Shown: piece by piece, positions 42,744 to 51,807 of the stretch | Layout of the letters: each line of letters begins with the position of its first letter | Position numbering within the stretch: position 1 is the first letter of the stretch | Notes under the pieces: generated by a model | What the model was told of the DNA's origin: nothing | Database searches by the model: none | What the model saw: the letters and a program-made list of their open reading frames with translations, nothing else | Translations under genes and position numbers: made by a program | Source: a bacterium | GTDB taxonomy: Bacteria > Planctomycetota > SZUA-567 | DNA length: 64,000 nucleotides | Direction: 5' to 3' | Assembly: GCA_003245715.1 (NCBI GenBank) | Contig: QKCJ01000026.1 | Location: 1-64,000, forward strand

Positions 42744-43572
42744 GACTTGTCTTCCTATAAATAGTCGGCCTTACATAAGAATATTGATTATGCAAGCTGG
42801 AAATAGTCTCCGCGCCGCCAAGAAACAGATACCCGCCAGGCTTGAGAACTCTGGTGATATTCTCCATCACCTTGTGCTTGCTCTTCTCATCAAAATAAAT
42901 CATCACATTGCGCAGAAAAACAATGTCAAACTGTGAATTACTCAGCGGCTGCTGCAGGTTATGAATTTTAAAATCCACGATATGGCGTATCTTGTCAATT
43001 ACCCGGAAACTGCCGGGCGTTGCCGAAGCCGCGAAATATTTCTTCAGACATAACTTGGTCAGCTTCTGTAGAGAATACTCGCCATACTCCCCGCGCTTGG
43101 CCTGAGCGATAACATCATGGTTGATATCCGTAGCCAGCACCTCGACTTTCTTTCCCGCGCTGTCACCGGCAATAAGATCATACAGTAGAATACCCAGCGA
43201 GTACGGTTCTTCACCCGTCGACGAAGCCGCACTCCAGGCGCGGAAGATCTGTCCCGGACGGTAATCCCTCTTCCATTCCGGAACAATTGTCTCGGCAAGA
43301 TAATCCCAGTGGTTTTTATGGCGAAAGAAGAAGGTCTCGTTTGTTGTCAGGGCGTTAATGCAATTCTGAAATTCATCCTTATTGCGTTTATCATTGATAA
43401 ATTCGTAATACTCGCCGTAACTGTTAAGTTTAAGCGTCTGCAGCCTCTTGCGCAGACGATTCTGCACCAGCGAATGCTTCTTCTCACTCAGGCGGATACC
43501 TGCGTGACTGTACATCAGATCCTGAAACAATTTGAATTCCCGCATTCGCAGTGTTGTGTCTGTTGCTGTCAT
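42736..43572 (-). CDS. cheR: CheR chemoreceptor methyltransferase
   Basis: The protein has 278 residues from ATG 43572, which follows TGGAGTT; the frame extends upstream to 43671 without a site. The N-terminal helical domain contains MYSHAGIRLSEKKHSLVQNR. The SAM-binding domain has IFRAWSAASSTGEEPYSLGI, ATDINHDVIAQAKRGEY, FKIHNLQQPL, FDIVFLRNVMIYFD and LKPGGYLFLG. It methylates receptor glutamates. No CheB methylesterase is encoded anywhere in the window, so the partner reaction may be elsewhere or absent. Confidence 0.95.
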   Translation of the reverse strand: MTATDTTLRMREFKLFQDLMYSHAGIRLSEKKHSLVQNRLRKRLQTLKLNSYGEYYEFINDKRNKDEFQNCINALTTNETFFFRHKNHWDYLAETIVPEWKRDYRPGQIFRAWSAASSTGEEPYSLGILLYDLIAGDSAGKKVEVLATDINHDVIAQAKRGEYGEYSLQKLTKLCLKKYFAASATPGSFRVIDKIRHIVDFKIHNLQQPLSNSQFDIVFLRNVMIYFDEKSKHKVMENITRVLKPGGYLFLGGAETISSLHNQYSYVRPTIYRKTSHE

Positions 43573-43633
43573 ATTAACTCCATTTGCGGGGCTGCCGACC
43601 TGACCAAACAACCCCGCCGGATATGAAGATAAA

Positions 43634-45664
43634 TTACTCGTGATAAAGCGCGCCGTCAGCGATATCATCATCAGGCAGTTTTATATCCGCTTTTGAACTT
43701 GCCGGCGCATAAGCCTTTGCCTTAGCACTCTTTTTTGCCGGTGCGGTATTGCTTGTTGCGGAAGTATGAGAACGCAGCCTGAAGCGATCCACCAGGTTCT
43801 GCATCTTCTGTGCCTGCGCCGACAACTCCTCTGCACTCGCGGCCATTTCTTCTGCGCTTGATGAATTCTCCTCGGTAATTGCGCTGATACTGTCTATCGC
43901 CTTACTTACCTGGTTTGCCGTCTCTGACTGCTCTTCTGTTGCTGAAGCTATCTCGGTCATGCCAGTAGCAGTCTTGGTTATGCCTGCAAGAATATCTTGC
44001 AATGACTTTCCGACCTCTTCAGAGAGATGCGAACCCTGTTCAACGCGCTTGCTAGATTCTTCAATCAGTTGGGTGATTTCTTCAGCGGCCTGCGATGATC
44101 GTTCAGCCAGCTTCCGAACCTCATCAGCGACGACCGCAAATCCCAGACCATGCTCACCGGCACTCGCCGCTTCAATCGCCGCATTAAGGGCAAGCAGGTT
44201 TGTCTGGTTGGCAATCTGGCTGATTACGCTGATGATCTTGCTGATCTGGGTTGACGATTCATTAATAAGGCCCATGCCTTCAACCGACTGCTTGACAGTC
44301 TCAGAACCGTCTTCAGCGGTCTTGCTGGTTTTGAGTGACACTTCATTAGCCTGACTGGCGTTTTCCGCAGCCTGCTGGATCATCGCCGTAAGCTCTTCCA
44401 TGCTGGCGCTTATTTCCTCAACGCTTGAAGCCTGATTCTGCGCACCACTTGAAATATTCTGGGCAGACGCAGAAAGCTCCTCACCACTGGCGGCAGTCTG
44501 ATCGGCCGCTTCCCGTATCTCTGAAATAACACTGTTAAGTTGATCGGTCATCTGATTAAGCGCAGTAGCCATCTGACCAAACTCGTCTTTTGAATCAAGT
44601 TTGGCAGTGACCCGCAGATCGCCATCAGCAATAGCCTCAAGCGGCTCGATAATGCTGCGCGCACCGCGGCTGACATTCATCGCTAGGAAAATACTTACAA
44701 TAACCGCACACAAGACCGCGATAATCGACATAGTTATAATCAGCGTATTGAGGAATTTCAGGTTTTCTTCTGACTTTTTCTTCACCTGATCAATATACTC
44801 ATACACACCGTCACGCACCTTGCGGCACTGTTCCATCGCAGCGTTGGCAGCTACGCGCTGCTGCTCCTGTATATCACGCTGCTTAATCTGCAGTTTCCTG
44901 AAAATCATAACCTGGTTTGTGTATGCTTCCAGATTTTTCTCAATATTGTCAAGCTCCTCAAGTACCTCTTTGGCGGTAAAAAGCGACTTGCAGCTTTCAA
45001 CCTGCTTGTGACACTTGGCAATCTCCGCCATCCATTCTTCAGCAATACTATTCTGAGCTTCTTCACTTATGGCAAGCTGATATTTCTGCGCCCATATACG
45101 TACTCGGTTATAGGAATTTCTTACTTCCTGCGCAGTCTCAAGATTTACCACTTTTTGATGGTCGACTTTACCTTCAACAATGCTGTCAGCTATAAATTTC
45201 TGTTCATGTACTATCATTGCCTTGATTGAAGCAAGCACCTTTGCTGAAGCCTGGGTACGTAACTTGCCGGCGGCATTTTTTTCTTTCTCGACATTCCACC
45301 AACTAGTTGACTCAGCCTGATACTTTCCAATCGCCTCGTCAATACCGGCTGCTTTTTCCTTGTTCTCTTTTGACTGCATCAAAGTCTGCGCCTTCTTTGC
45401 GCTGTTTTTGACATTATTGACTTCTTCTGCAATTCCGGCGTTATATTTTTCATCCTCATACAGCATCAAACGCAAAGTATTTGCCTGCACGTCTCCGGTA
45501 TCAACCAGTGAACTGTTCACTGTCTCTGTAATTTCCATCTGATTTAAAATAGCATCCATGTCGCCTTTTGATTCGCCCATCCCGACATAACCTGAAACAC
45601 CGACAGCTATCAAAAGCAAAATGACAATACCAAACCCCAAAGACAGTTTCATACCAATCTTCAT
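43634..45664 (-). CDS. Methyl-accepting chemotaxis protein with long helical sensor domain
   Basis: The 676-residue receptor has TM1 at about 7-27, a ~270-residue all-helical periplasmic sensor resembling the helical bimodular (HBM) or long four-helix type, TM2 at ~300-325, a HAMP domain to ~378 and the signalling domain to ~640. The hairpin tip reads [20 protein letters not shown] near 490-510, where most MCPs have EAARAGEQGRGF. The C-terminal tail is low-complexity Ala/Lys/Ser and lacks an NWETF-type tether. AAAGGAATT precedes the ATG. It is the only receptor in the operon and so probably its dedicated sensor. Ligand unknown. Confidence 0.93.
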   Translation of the reverse strand: MKIGMKLSLGFGIVILLLIAVGVSGYVGMGESKGDMDAILNQMEITETVNSSLVDTGDVQANTLRLMLYEDEKYNAGIAEEVNNVKNSAKKAQTLMQSKENKEKAAGIDEAIGKYQAESTSWWNVEKEKNAAGKLRTQASAKVLASIKAMIVHEQKFIADSIVEGKVDHQKVVNLETAQEVRNSYNRVRIWAQKYQLAISEEAQNSIAEEWMAEIAKCHKQVESCKSLFTAKEVLEELDNIEKNLEAYTNQVMIFRKLQIKQRDIQEQQRVAANAAMEQCRKVRDGVYEYIDQVKKKSEENLKFLNTLIITMSIIAVLCAVIVSIFLAMNVSRGARSIIEPLEAIADGDLRVTAKLDSKDEFGQMATALNQMTDQLNSVISEIREAADQTAASGEELSASAQNISSGAQNQASSVEEISASMEELTAMIQQAAENASQANEVSLKTSKTAEDGSETVKQSVEGMGLINESSTQISKIISVISQIANQTNLLALNAAIEAASAGEHGLGFAVVADEVRKLAERSSQAAEEITQLIEESSKRVEQGSHLSEEVGKSLQDILAGITKTATGMTEIASATEEQSETANQVSKAIDSISAITEENSSSAEEMAASAEELSAQAQKMQNLVDRFRLRSHTSATSNTAPAKKSAKAKAYAPASSKADIKLPDDDIADGALYHE

Positions 45665-45692
45665 GATAATTCCTTTATATTAAGTATATTAA

Positions 45693-46199
45693 TTATTTTA
45701 CGATAGTCTGTTCCACTTCCTGCTTTTCCTCACGGCTGAGAATCTTCTCAATATCAAGCATCATAATCATGCGTTCCTCAATTTTCCCGATACCGGTAAG
45801 GTACTCTCCGGCAATTGAGGCGATGGTATCCGGTGGCGGCTGGATATCAGTATTAGGCAACTTCATAACCTGCGAGACTGAATCAACAATCAGTCCGACA
45901 ATCCTCTTGTCCATTCGCGAAACAACAATACGTGTTTCCTCAACAAGCTCAGCGTTCTTGAGGCCAAAGCGTTTACGCAGGTCAATAACCGGCACCACCT
46001 CGCCACGCAGATTAATAATACCCTCGATATATTCAGGCATCTGCGGCACACGGGTAATCCCCTCGACAAGAATGATCTCCTTTACCCTGGTAATCTCAAT
46101 TGCATACTCTTCATCAGCGAGCTTGAAACTGACCACCTGGGTGAAGTCCTTCATCTTCAACTGCATACGCTTTTCTTCCTGTAGCGTCTCCTCCGGCAT
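45693..46199 (-). CDS. cheW: CheW adaptor protein
   Basis: CheW couples receptors to CheA. The 168-residue protein has the two SH3-like lobes: VVSFKLADEEYAIEITRVKE, RVPQMPEYIEGIINLRGEVV and VIDLRKRFGL in the first, VGLIVDSVSQVMKLP in the second. GGAAGGAGC precedes the ATG. It has a 17-residue charged N-terminal extension and lies 28 bp before the MCP gene. Confidence 0.95.
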   Translation of the reverse strand: MPEETLQEEKRMQLKMKDFTQVVSFKLADEEYAIEITRVKEIILVEGITRVPQMPEYIEGIINLRGEVVPVIDLRKRFGLKNAELVEETRIVVSRMDKRIVGLIVDSVSQVMKLPNTDIQPPPDTIASIAGEYLTGIGKIEERMIMMLDIEKILSREEKQEVEQTIVK

Positions 46200-46221
46200 A
46201 ATATGCTCCTTCCCTTTACGA

Positions 46222-46725
46222 CTAACCCTTATTTTTTATGCTTATAACCAGCACTTCCCCGCACATCTCACTATCGATTAATATTTGTGTCTCAACCTCA
46301 CCGCCGGCAACCGACCGGTCAAGACAGACTTGCACCGCTGATTGCGGCTTGCCCGTCCTGATTGTTTCAACTATCACTTTGCGCAGTTCACAGTCATCAC
46401 AGAATGCCGACTTACCGCACCCACCCGCCTCAAAGGCATGACAACAGCCAACCGCATCGCCCGGAAGTTTGTTGAGCAAGTCTTTCTGATTCTTGTCAAG
46501 CAGACTACAGGCCTTGGCATTAGCGGCAACCACAAGCCCGTCATTATCCAGAACCACCAGCGGTTGATTGAAACCCTCCAGAATCAGCCCCAATCCTTCC
46601 TGACCCTGATTGAGCAATTCATTCCGGCACAAATGACATATCCCGTGCGTTATCGGATAAGTTTTATCAGAGACCTCATTACAATCATCAATTATGACTT
46701 TGCACCATGCGCAATGAATATTCAT
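46222..46725 (-). CDS. Cysteine-rich PAS-domain protein
   Basis: The protein has 167 residues from ATG 46725, after GAAGGGCG. An N-terminal zinc-ribbon-like part (CAWCKVIIDDC, then CHLCRNEL) precedes a PAS domain (QPLVVLDNDGLVVAANAKAC). The PAS domain contains an inserted cysteine cluster (AVGCCHAFEAGGCGKSAFCD, ending CELRK). This GC-H...GCG...C..C cluster recurs in PAS domains of signalling proteins of anaerobes and may bind zinc, iron or heme; that is inference. No output domain is present. Placed between the PP2C fusion and cheW, it could be a soluble redox or metal sensor for the array. Confidence 0.7.
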   Translation of the reverse strand: MNIHCAWCKVIIDDCNEVSDKTYPITHGICHLCRNELLNQGQEGLGLILEGFNQPLVVLDNDGLVVAANAKACSLLDKNQKDLLNKLPGDAVGCCHAFEAGGCGKSAFCDDCELRKVIVETIRTGKPQSAVQVCLDRSVAGGEVETQILIDSEMCGEVLVISIKNKG

Positions 46726-46775
46726 AAATCGCCCTTCAACAGCAGATCTGACCAAATTCCAGTTTAACTCTTAAA

Positions 46776-48794
46776 CTAAACCACCTCCTGCTTGTTGAAA
46801 TATTTTGTCAACACCGCAGAGTTGCCGCGTTCATTGTAAGCAATATGGTCGACCATACTCCTGACAATAGGCAATCCAAAACCGCCATCACGCTTGCCCA
46901 ACCTCTGGCGCTCCATCTGCGAGGAAGCAACGTCCTCATTCTCTTCAAAAACCTGCCTTGCGTTGAACCCACCACCCTCATCCTGTATCCGCACCAATGC
47001 CCGGTCTTCAAGAAGCACGGTACTGATCCTGACTTTAAGACCGGGGTTATGATGATTACCCCATTCAATTGCATTGCCGGCAATTTCACGGATACAATAA
47101 ATAAGATCATTAAGAATGTCTGCAGGTATCGGCTGCTTGTTTAAAATCATCAGGTAATTGGTCAGCATCTGCAGGCACTGCGGCGATGATGAGATAATGC
47201 AATCCAGCCAGTCACGGGAAATTGTATCAATCTGGATATCATCGCGCTGGGGCTTGTAATCAAGGGCGGCCTGCACCGTCTCCCTGAAAGCCTGCAATGA
47301 AAATGGTTTTGCCAGTAACCCGGCAGCTTTTTTACTTACCGCAACCGTGACATGTTCCTGCGGTTCCTGCCCGGTCATCAGCAACACCGGCAGCGACGGA
47401 TAACGCGAATGAATAACACTCATGGCATCAAGCCCACTCACCCCGGGCATATAAATATCCATGATTACCATATCCGGCTTGAATTCATCCACTACCTCTA
47501 GAATGCTCGCCCCGTCAGCAAGACACTTCACCATCGCCCCATCCTGCTGCAGAAGATCCGTAACCAGATTAAGGATTGATTTATTGTCATCAACCACCAG
47601 CACCCGTTTGCCGCTTAGCCTTGACGCAGGTTTATTTACCGCCGTCATTTTCTGCGCTATCAGAAGTACCGCAATATCATCAGCAAACGCCCTGGCCGGA
47701 TTCATCTGCGCAGCTTCATCAAAGATAAAAGTCAGCAGGTCTTCATTACTATGGGAATTTTTCCTGACCGTCTTCCACTGTGAATACTCTTTGCTTATCT
47801 GCATGGCCAGGTCTTCAGGCTGTTCGGTGAGGCCGTCGGTATAAATAAGCAGATAATCCCCGGACTCGAATTTGTATTGCCTGATCTCAAAGTCTTTTGG
47901 TATGTCAAGGCCCAGAGCCGGACCGTTGGCGTAAAGACATTCGCAGTTACCGCTGTTCTGGATAATCACCGGTTCAAGATGTCCCGCCAGCGAATAGGTC
48001 AGCACCTTGCTGCTCTCATTATAGATCCCGCAGAATGCTGTGACCAGATACTCCTCAGGCAAGACCTCACGCACGATATGATCCGCGCTTTTGAGAATCT
48101 CTGATGGGTCTTTTAGCGGCGCGATTGAATTAAACCAGATTTTGAATGCCGAAGCCGAGAAAGCTGCCGGCAGGCCGGAACCACTGACATCGGCAAGAAA
48201 TATCAGCAGGTTTTCATCATCAAGGTAACGCAGGTCGATAAAATCCCCACCGATACCTGACATTGGAAGATAACGGATACAGACATCGGTGTGCTTGATC
48301 CAGTCAAAGTTTCGCGGAATCAGCCTGCCGTGCATCTTGCGCAGATACTGGCGGTCACGGATATTTGTCGACTCTTTTGCCTTGCCGTTCTGCAGGTCTT
48401 CGGAGATACTCTCAAGACGTCCCCGCGTTTTATGTTTATCTTCAAGCTGACTTACAACCAGCTCCAACTCCTGCAGACTTACAGGCTTGCGCTGCACAGA
48501 AACCGCCCCCAGTTCAATTGCCTGCCTGATACTCAGATCGTTGCCGTAACCACTGAGCAGAATGATATCAATATCAGGATAATCCTTTTTGATCGTCTCA
48601 ATCAGATTTCTGCTCCCCTGCTGGCACAGGCGCAGATCGGCAATCACCGCGTCAATACCATTGCTGTTCTTATCGATAAGCTGCAAGGTCTCTGCCGCAT
48701 TATGAGCCGAATAAACCTGATGCCCACATTTGCGGAAAAAATCCGAAAGGGTGCTTGCGATTAACGATTCATTATCCGCAACTAAAATCCGCAT
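46776..48794 (-). CDS. REC-PP2C(SpoIIE)-REC-HATPase fusion protein
   Basis: The 672-residue protein heads the chemosensory operon. REC1 spans 1-120 (D7, phosphoacceptor D53, K103). A SpoIIE/RsbU-type PP2C phosphatase spans ~165-382 with intact metal aspartates in IGGDFIDL (D184), ADVSGSG (D202), LLIYTDGLTE (D320) and FADDIAVL (D372). REC2 spans 396-515 (VLVVDDN, phosphoacceptor D446, AKPFS). An RsbW/SpoIIAB-type HATPase follows to ~665 (REIAGNAIEWGN, QDEGGGFN, GGFGLPIVRSM). One chain thus holds the phosphatase and the kinase-like half of a partner switch under two receivers. The STAS proteins of the same operon are the likely substrates, and CheA the likely phosphodonor. Confidence 0.93.
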   Translation of the reverse strand: MRILVADNESLIASTLSDFFRKCGHQVYSAHNAAETLQLIDKNSNGIDAVIADLRLCQQGSRNLIETIKKDYPDIDIILLSGYGNDLSIRQAIELGAVSVQRKPVSLQELELVVSQLEDKHKTRGRLESISEDLQNGKAKESTNIRDRQYLRKMHGRLIPRNFDWIKHTDVCIRYLPMSGIGGDFIDLRYLDDENLLIFLADVSGSGLPAAFSASAFKIWFNSIAPLKDPSEILKSADHIVREVLPEEYLVTAFCGIYNESSKVLTYSLAGHLEPVIIQNSGNCECLYANGPALGLDIPKDFEIRQYKFESGDYLLIYTDGLTEQPEDLAMQISKEYSQWKTVRKNSHSNEDLLTFIFDEAAQMNPARAFADDIAVLLIAQKMTAVNKPASRLSGKRVLVVDDNKSILNLVTDLLQQDGAMVKCLADGASILEVVDEFKPDMVIMDIYMPGVSGLDAMSVIHSRYPSLPVLLMTGQEPQEHVTVAVSKKAAGLLAKPFSLQAFRETVQAALDYKPQRDDIQIDTISRDWLDCIISSSPQCLQMLTNYLMILNKQPIPADILNDLIYCIREIAGNAIEWGNHHNPGLKVRISTVLLEDRALVRIQDEGGGFNARQVFEENEDVASSQMERQRLGKRDGGFGLPIVRSMVDHIAYNERGNSAVLTKYFNKQEVV

Positions 48795-48903
48795 GAATAA
48801 TATCCTTTATCCAACAGACACAGTATGAAGCAAACCCCGTTCCACCAGTAAACATCCCGATTAGCCCCATTTCTCCCATTTTTTCATACCATAACTTGGG
48901 ATT

Positions 48904-48942
48904 ACACCAATTTTATGGCACGCCAAACCATTTGTTTGGTGT
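48904..48942. promoter_or_regulatory. Nested inverted repeats between divergent signalling operons
   Basis: ACACCAA (48904-48910) and TTGGTGT (48936-48942) form a perfect outer repeat; CCAAAC (48923-48928) and GTTTGG (48934-48939) a perfect inner one. The 252-bp region separates the che operon (start 48794) from the kinase operon (start 49047), so a regulator bound here could control both. Confidence 0.5.
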
Positions 48943-49046
48943 ATCAAAATGGCTAAAAAGAGTTTCAGAGCGTATGAAATATTTCTTGACGGTAATTTTT
49001 TCATGCGTTAACATTTGCTTGTTCATTTCAGGGTATTGGCAGATAT

Positions 49047-50654
49047 ATGTATAGAGCAGAAAATAAATTTCATATTCTGGTTGTGGATGATATTCAGGCA
49101 AGCCGGGATGTACTGGTTAAAGTATTGCGTACTGCCGGCTATATCGTCAGTTGTGCGGAATCCGGTAATTCGGCCTTTGCCCTGATCCGTAACCACGTGC
49201 CGGACCTGATCCTACTTGATGTAATCATGCCGGATATGGACGGGTATGAGGTCTGCCAAAATATTAAAAACAACCAGCGCACTGCCGGGATACCGATAAT
49301 TTTCTTAAGCGCACATGATGACCCGGAGAATAAAAGGGAAGCTTTTGAGCAGGGAGGGGTCGATTTTATCGCAAAACCCTTTAATAATTCGGAGGTTATC
49401 AGCCGGGTAAAGACCCATCTCAGCCTCAACCTATTACAGCGCGAGCTTGAGTATATGAACCATGAACTTGAAGAACGGGTGACGGCGCGCACGGATGAGC
49501 TTATCAAGGTGCAGCAGCAACTGGCCCAGAGCCAGAAACTTGAAGCTATCGGGCATATTACCGCAGGTATCGCCCACGACTTCAAAAACCTCATCGGCAT
49601 AATAATGAGCGGCGCTGAGTATATGCAGATAAACGGCCTATGCCCGGAAAACGCAAAACCTTATATGGAATCCATCCTTGATGCTGCCCACAAGGCAAAA
49701 GAGCTTACCGGCAACCTTCTTGCTTTCAGCCGCCAGCAGCAGCAGCAACAGAAAACGCTTGTCGATATCCATGAACTGGTTAATAATATTGTCAACCTTA
49801 TCAAGCACAGCTTTGACCGCAAGATCGAGATCTCCATAACCTCTGAAGCCATAAGCGCTTTTGTCCAGGGAAACCCGGCCAGTATCCAGACGGCTCTGCT
49901 TAACCTTGCCCTCAACGCCCGCGATGCCATGCCTGAGGGAGGTCGGCTGAGTATCAAGACTGAGTTATGCGGCACTTTGCCCGAGCGGCTTTTGTTTACT
50001 CCGGAAAAAAATTCACCAAGCTGGCTGCTTCTGGAAATCAGTGACAACGGCTGCGGGATTTCACCAAAGGATATCTGCAGGGTCTTTGAGCCATATTTTA
50101 CGACCAAGGACCGCGGCTGCGGGACAGGGCTTGGTTTGTCTACAGTTTACGCGATGCTGCGCGACCATAACGCCGCACTTAGCGTCAGCAGTTCTGAAGG
50201 GGAAGGCACAGCCTTCAGGCTGTATTTTCCGCACGCTGAAAGTTATAAGCCCAAAAAAATAGCCCGGCCTGAAATCTCGGTACGCGCCGGCACTGAAACC
50301 ATCCTGATTGTCGATGACGAGCTATGGATACGCCGCAATTTCAAGGATCTTCTGAGCGGCCTTGGTTATAAGGTGTACACCGCAGAAAACGGCAAGAAAG
50401 CCCTTGAGCTATATATGAGTACTCCGGGTATAGACCTGGTTATTGTTGACATGATAATGCCTGTGATGAACGGCCTTGATACGGTTATCGCGCTGATGGA
50501 ATACGACCCACAGGCAAAAATTATTATTTCAACCGGTTTCTCAGAGCGCCAGGCAATTTCTGACGCCAAGGATGCCGGAGCAAAGGGGGTTGTCTATAAA
50601 CCGACCAGTGTCGGGGAACTTACGCAAAATATTGATCTGGCTTTGAGGAATTAG
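49047..50654 (+). CDS. Hybrid histidine kinase REC-HisKA-HATPase-REC
   Basis: The 535-residue soluble protein starts with a receiver (ILVVDDIQASRDVLVK, LILLDVIMPDMDGYEV, IAKPFN). A coiled-coil (LEERVTARTDELIKVQQQL) leads to the phosphotransfer histidine in TAGIAHDFKNLIGII. The HATPase has LLNLALNARDAMPEGG, EISDNGCGIS and GCGTGLGLSTV. A second receiver ends the chain (TILIVDDELW, LVIVDMIMPVMNGLD). No sensor or membrane segment is present, so input probably comes by phosphotransfer to REC1. It is the first gene of a three-gene operon with 2-bp gaps. Confidence 0.93.
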   Translation: MYRAENKFHILVVDDIQASRDVLVKVLRTAGYIVSCAESGNSAFALIRNHVPDLILLDVIMPDMDGYEVCQNIKNNQRTAGIPIIFLSAHDDPENKREAFEQGGVDFIAKPFNNSEVISRVKTHLSLNLLQRELEYMNHELEERVTARTDELIKVQQQLAQSQKLEAIGHITAGIAHDFKNLIGIIMSGAEYMQINGLCPENAKPYMESILDAAHKAKELTGNLLAFSRQQQQQQKTLVDIHELVNNIVNLIKHSFDRKIEISITSEAISAFVQGNPASIQTALLNLALNARDAMPEGGRLSIKTELCGTLPERLLFTPEKNSPSWLLLEISDNGCGISPKDICRVFEPYFTTKDRGCGTGLGLSTVYAMLRDHNAALSVSSSEGEGTAFRLYFPHAESYKPKKIARPEISVRAGTETILIVDDELWIRRNFKDLLSGLGYKVYTAENGKKALELYMSTPGIDLVIVDMIMPVMNGLDTVIALMEYDPQAKIIISTGFSERQAISDAKDAGAKGVVYKPTSVGELTQNIDLALRN

Positions 50655-50656
50655 TT

Positions 50657-51805
50657 ATGTCTGCATTAAAATTAGAGGCCGAAAATTTCTACGGCAACAT
50701 TATCAATAATTGCGCAAGTGTGATTATGATAATCAATTCTTGCTTGCGCATCGAATACATCAACGATTTCGGCGTTAAGATTTTTGGCTACGGCAAGAAC
50801 GAACTGATCGGCCAGCCGCTGCAGCCTTCGATTATACCCCATCAGGATTCCGAGGGCAATCTAATCGACATGGATAAAATTTTCAGTGAAAATTGTTCTG
50901 AAGCTTATCAGGAATGTGAGCACCAGACCAAACAGGGAACGCGGTTGTGGCTCTGCTGGAACTGCGGGCTATATAATAATCAGAGCAATAATGCCAAACA
51001 GATTATCTGTACCGGCATCAATATTACCGGCCACCATCTGCTGCACCAGACCATGCGCAAACAGCAACTTCTGGCTGTAAAGGCCGACCGCCTGCGTTCT
51101 CTTGGTGAAATGGCCAGCGGTATGGCGCATGAGTTCAACCAGCCCCTGACCATTATCCGCGGAGCAGCGGAGAACCTGCTGATTGGTGAGCAGCGCGGCT
51201 GGGATATCAGCTCTGAAGAAAGAATTGAACGCCTTGAAGTAGTTATCGACCAGACGGCAAGGCTTACTGAACTTATCGACCACGTACGCTCTCTCTCAAA
51301 CAGCAACAGTAATTCCGAAAAAGTTCCGGTGGACTGCCGCGAACTTCTGGAGAGCGCCCTTGGCATGGTCAAGGCCCAGATCTACTCACGCGGCATCGAG
51401 ATCGAGACTGATATCGCTTATCAGGGCCTGAAGGTCATCGCCAACCCCTTCTCGCTTGAGGAATCAATTTTGGCGCTTCTCTATAACGCCCGTGACGCGG
51501 TACAGGAAAGTCTGGCCAAACATGAAGGGAAAGAAGCGAAAATATATCTGAAGTTATCCCGACTCAATAACGGGCGCGAGATATGTATTGAACTGCGTGA
51601 CACCGGAACGGGAATTGACGAGAGTATACGCGATCGGATTTTTGAGCCGTTCTTCACCAGTAAAGCACCCGACCGCGGCACCGGCCTTGGCCTGTCCTCG
51701 GCTAAAAATTCCATTGAAGAAATTGGCGGCAAACTTGAACTTGAGTCAAAGCTTGCAGAAGGCACCACCATCCGCGTAACCCTGCCGGCAATCGGAGAAA
51801 ACTGA
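50657..51805 (+). CDS. PAS-domain sensor histidine kinase (NtrB-like)
   Basis: The 382-residue soluble kinase has a PAS domain (VIMIINSCLRIEYINDFGVK, FGYGKNELIGQPL), the phosphoacceptor histidine in GMAHEFNQPLTIIRGAAENL, and a HATPase (ESILALLYNARDAVQES, LRDTGTGIDESI, GTGLGLSSAKNSIEEIG). The AHEFNQPL form is typical of kinases paired with sigma-54 activators. Cysteines in LWLCWNCGLY near the end of the PAS domain are unusual. It lies 2 bp after the hybrid kinase and 2 bp before its probable partner regulator. Confidence 0.93.
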   Translation: MSALKLEAENFYGNIINNCASVIMIINSCLRIEYINDFGVKIFGYGKNELIGQPLQPSIIPHQDSEGNLIDMDKIFSENCSEAYQECEHQTKQGTRLWLCWNCGLYNNQSNNAKQIICTGINITGHHLLHQTMRKQQLLAVKADRLRSLGEMASGMAHEFNQPLTIIRGAAENLLIGEQRGWDISSEERIERLEVVIDQTARLTELIDHVRSLSNSNSNSEKVPVDCRELLESALGMVKAQIYSRGIEIETDIAYQGLKVIANPFSLEESILALLYNARDAVQESLAKHEGKEAKIYLKLSRLNNGREICIELRDTGTGIDESIRDRIFEPFFTSKAPDRGTGLGLSSAKNSIEEIGGKLELESKLAEGTTIRVTLPAIGEN

Positions 51806-51807
51806 AT

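Noticed and set aside
48917-48930. TGGCACG as a sigma-54 -24 element
   Set aside because: The -12 TTGC element is missing at the required spacing.
48913-49101. 62-codon minus-strand frame in the divergent signalling promoter region
   Set aside because: It overlaps the kinase start and the inverted repeats; no ribosome-binding site or motif is seen.
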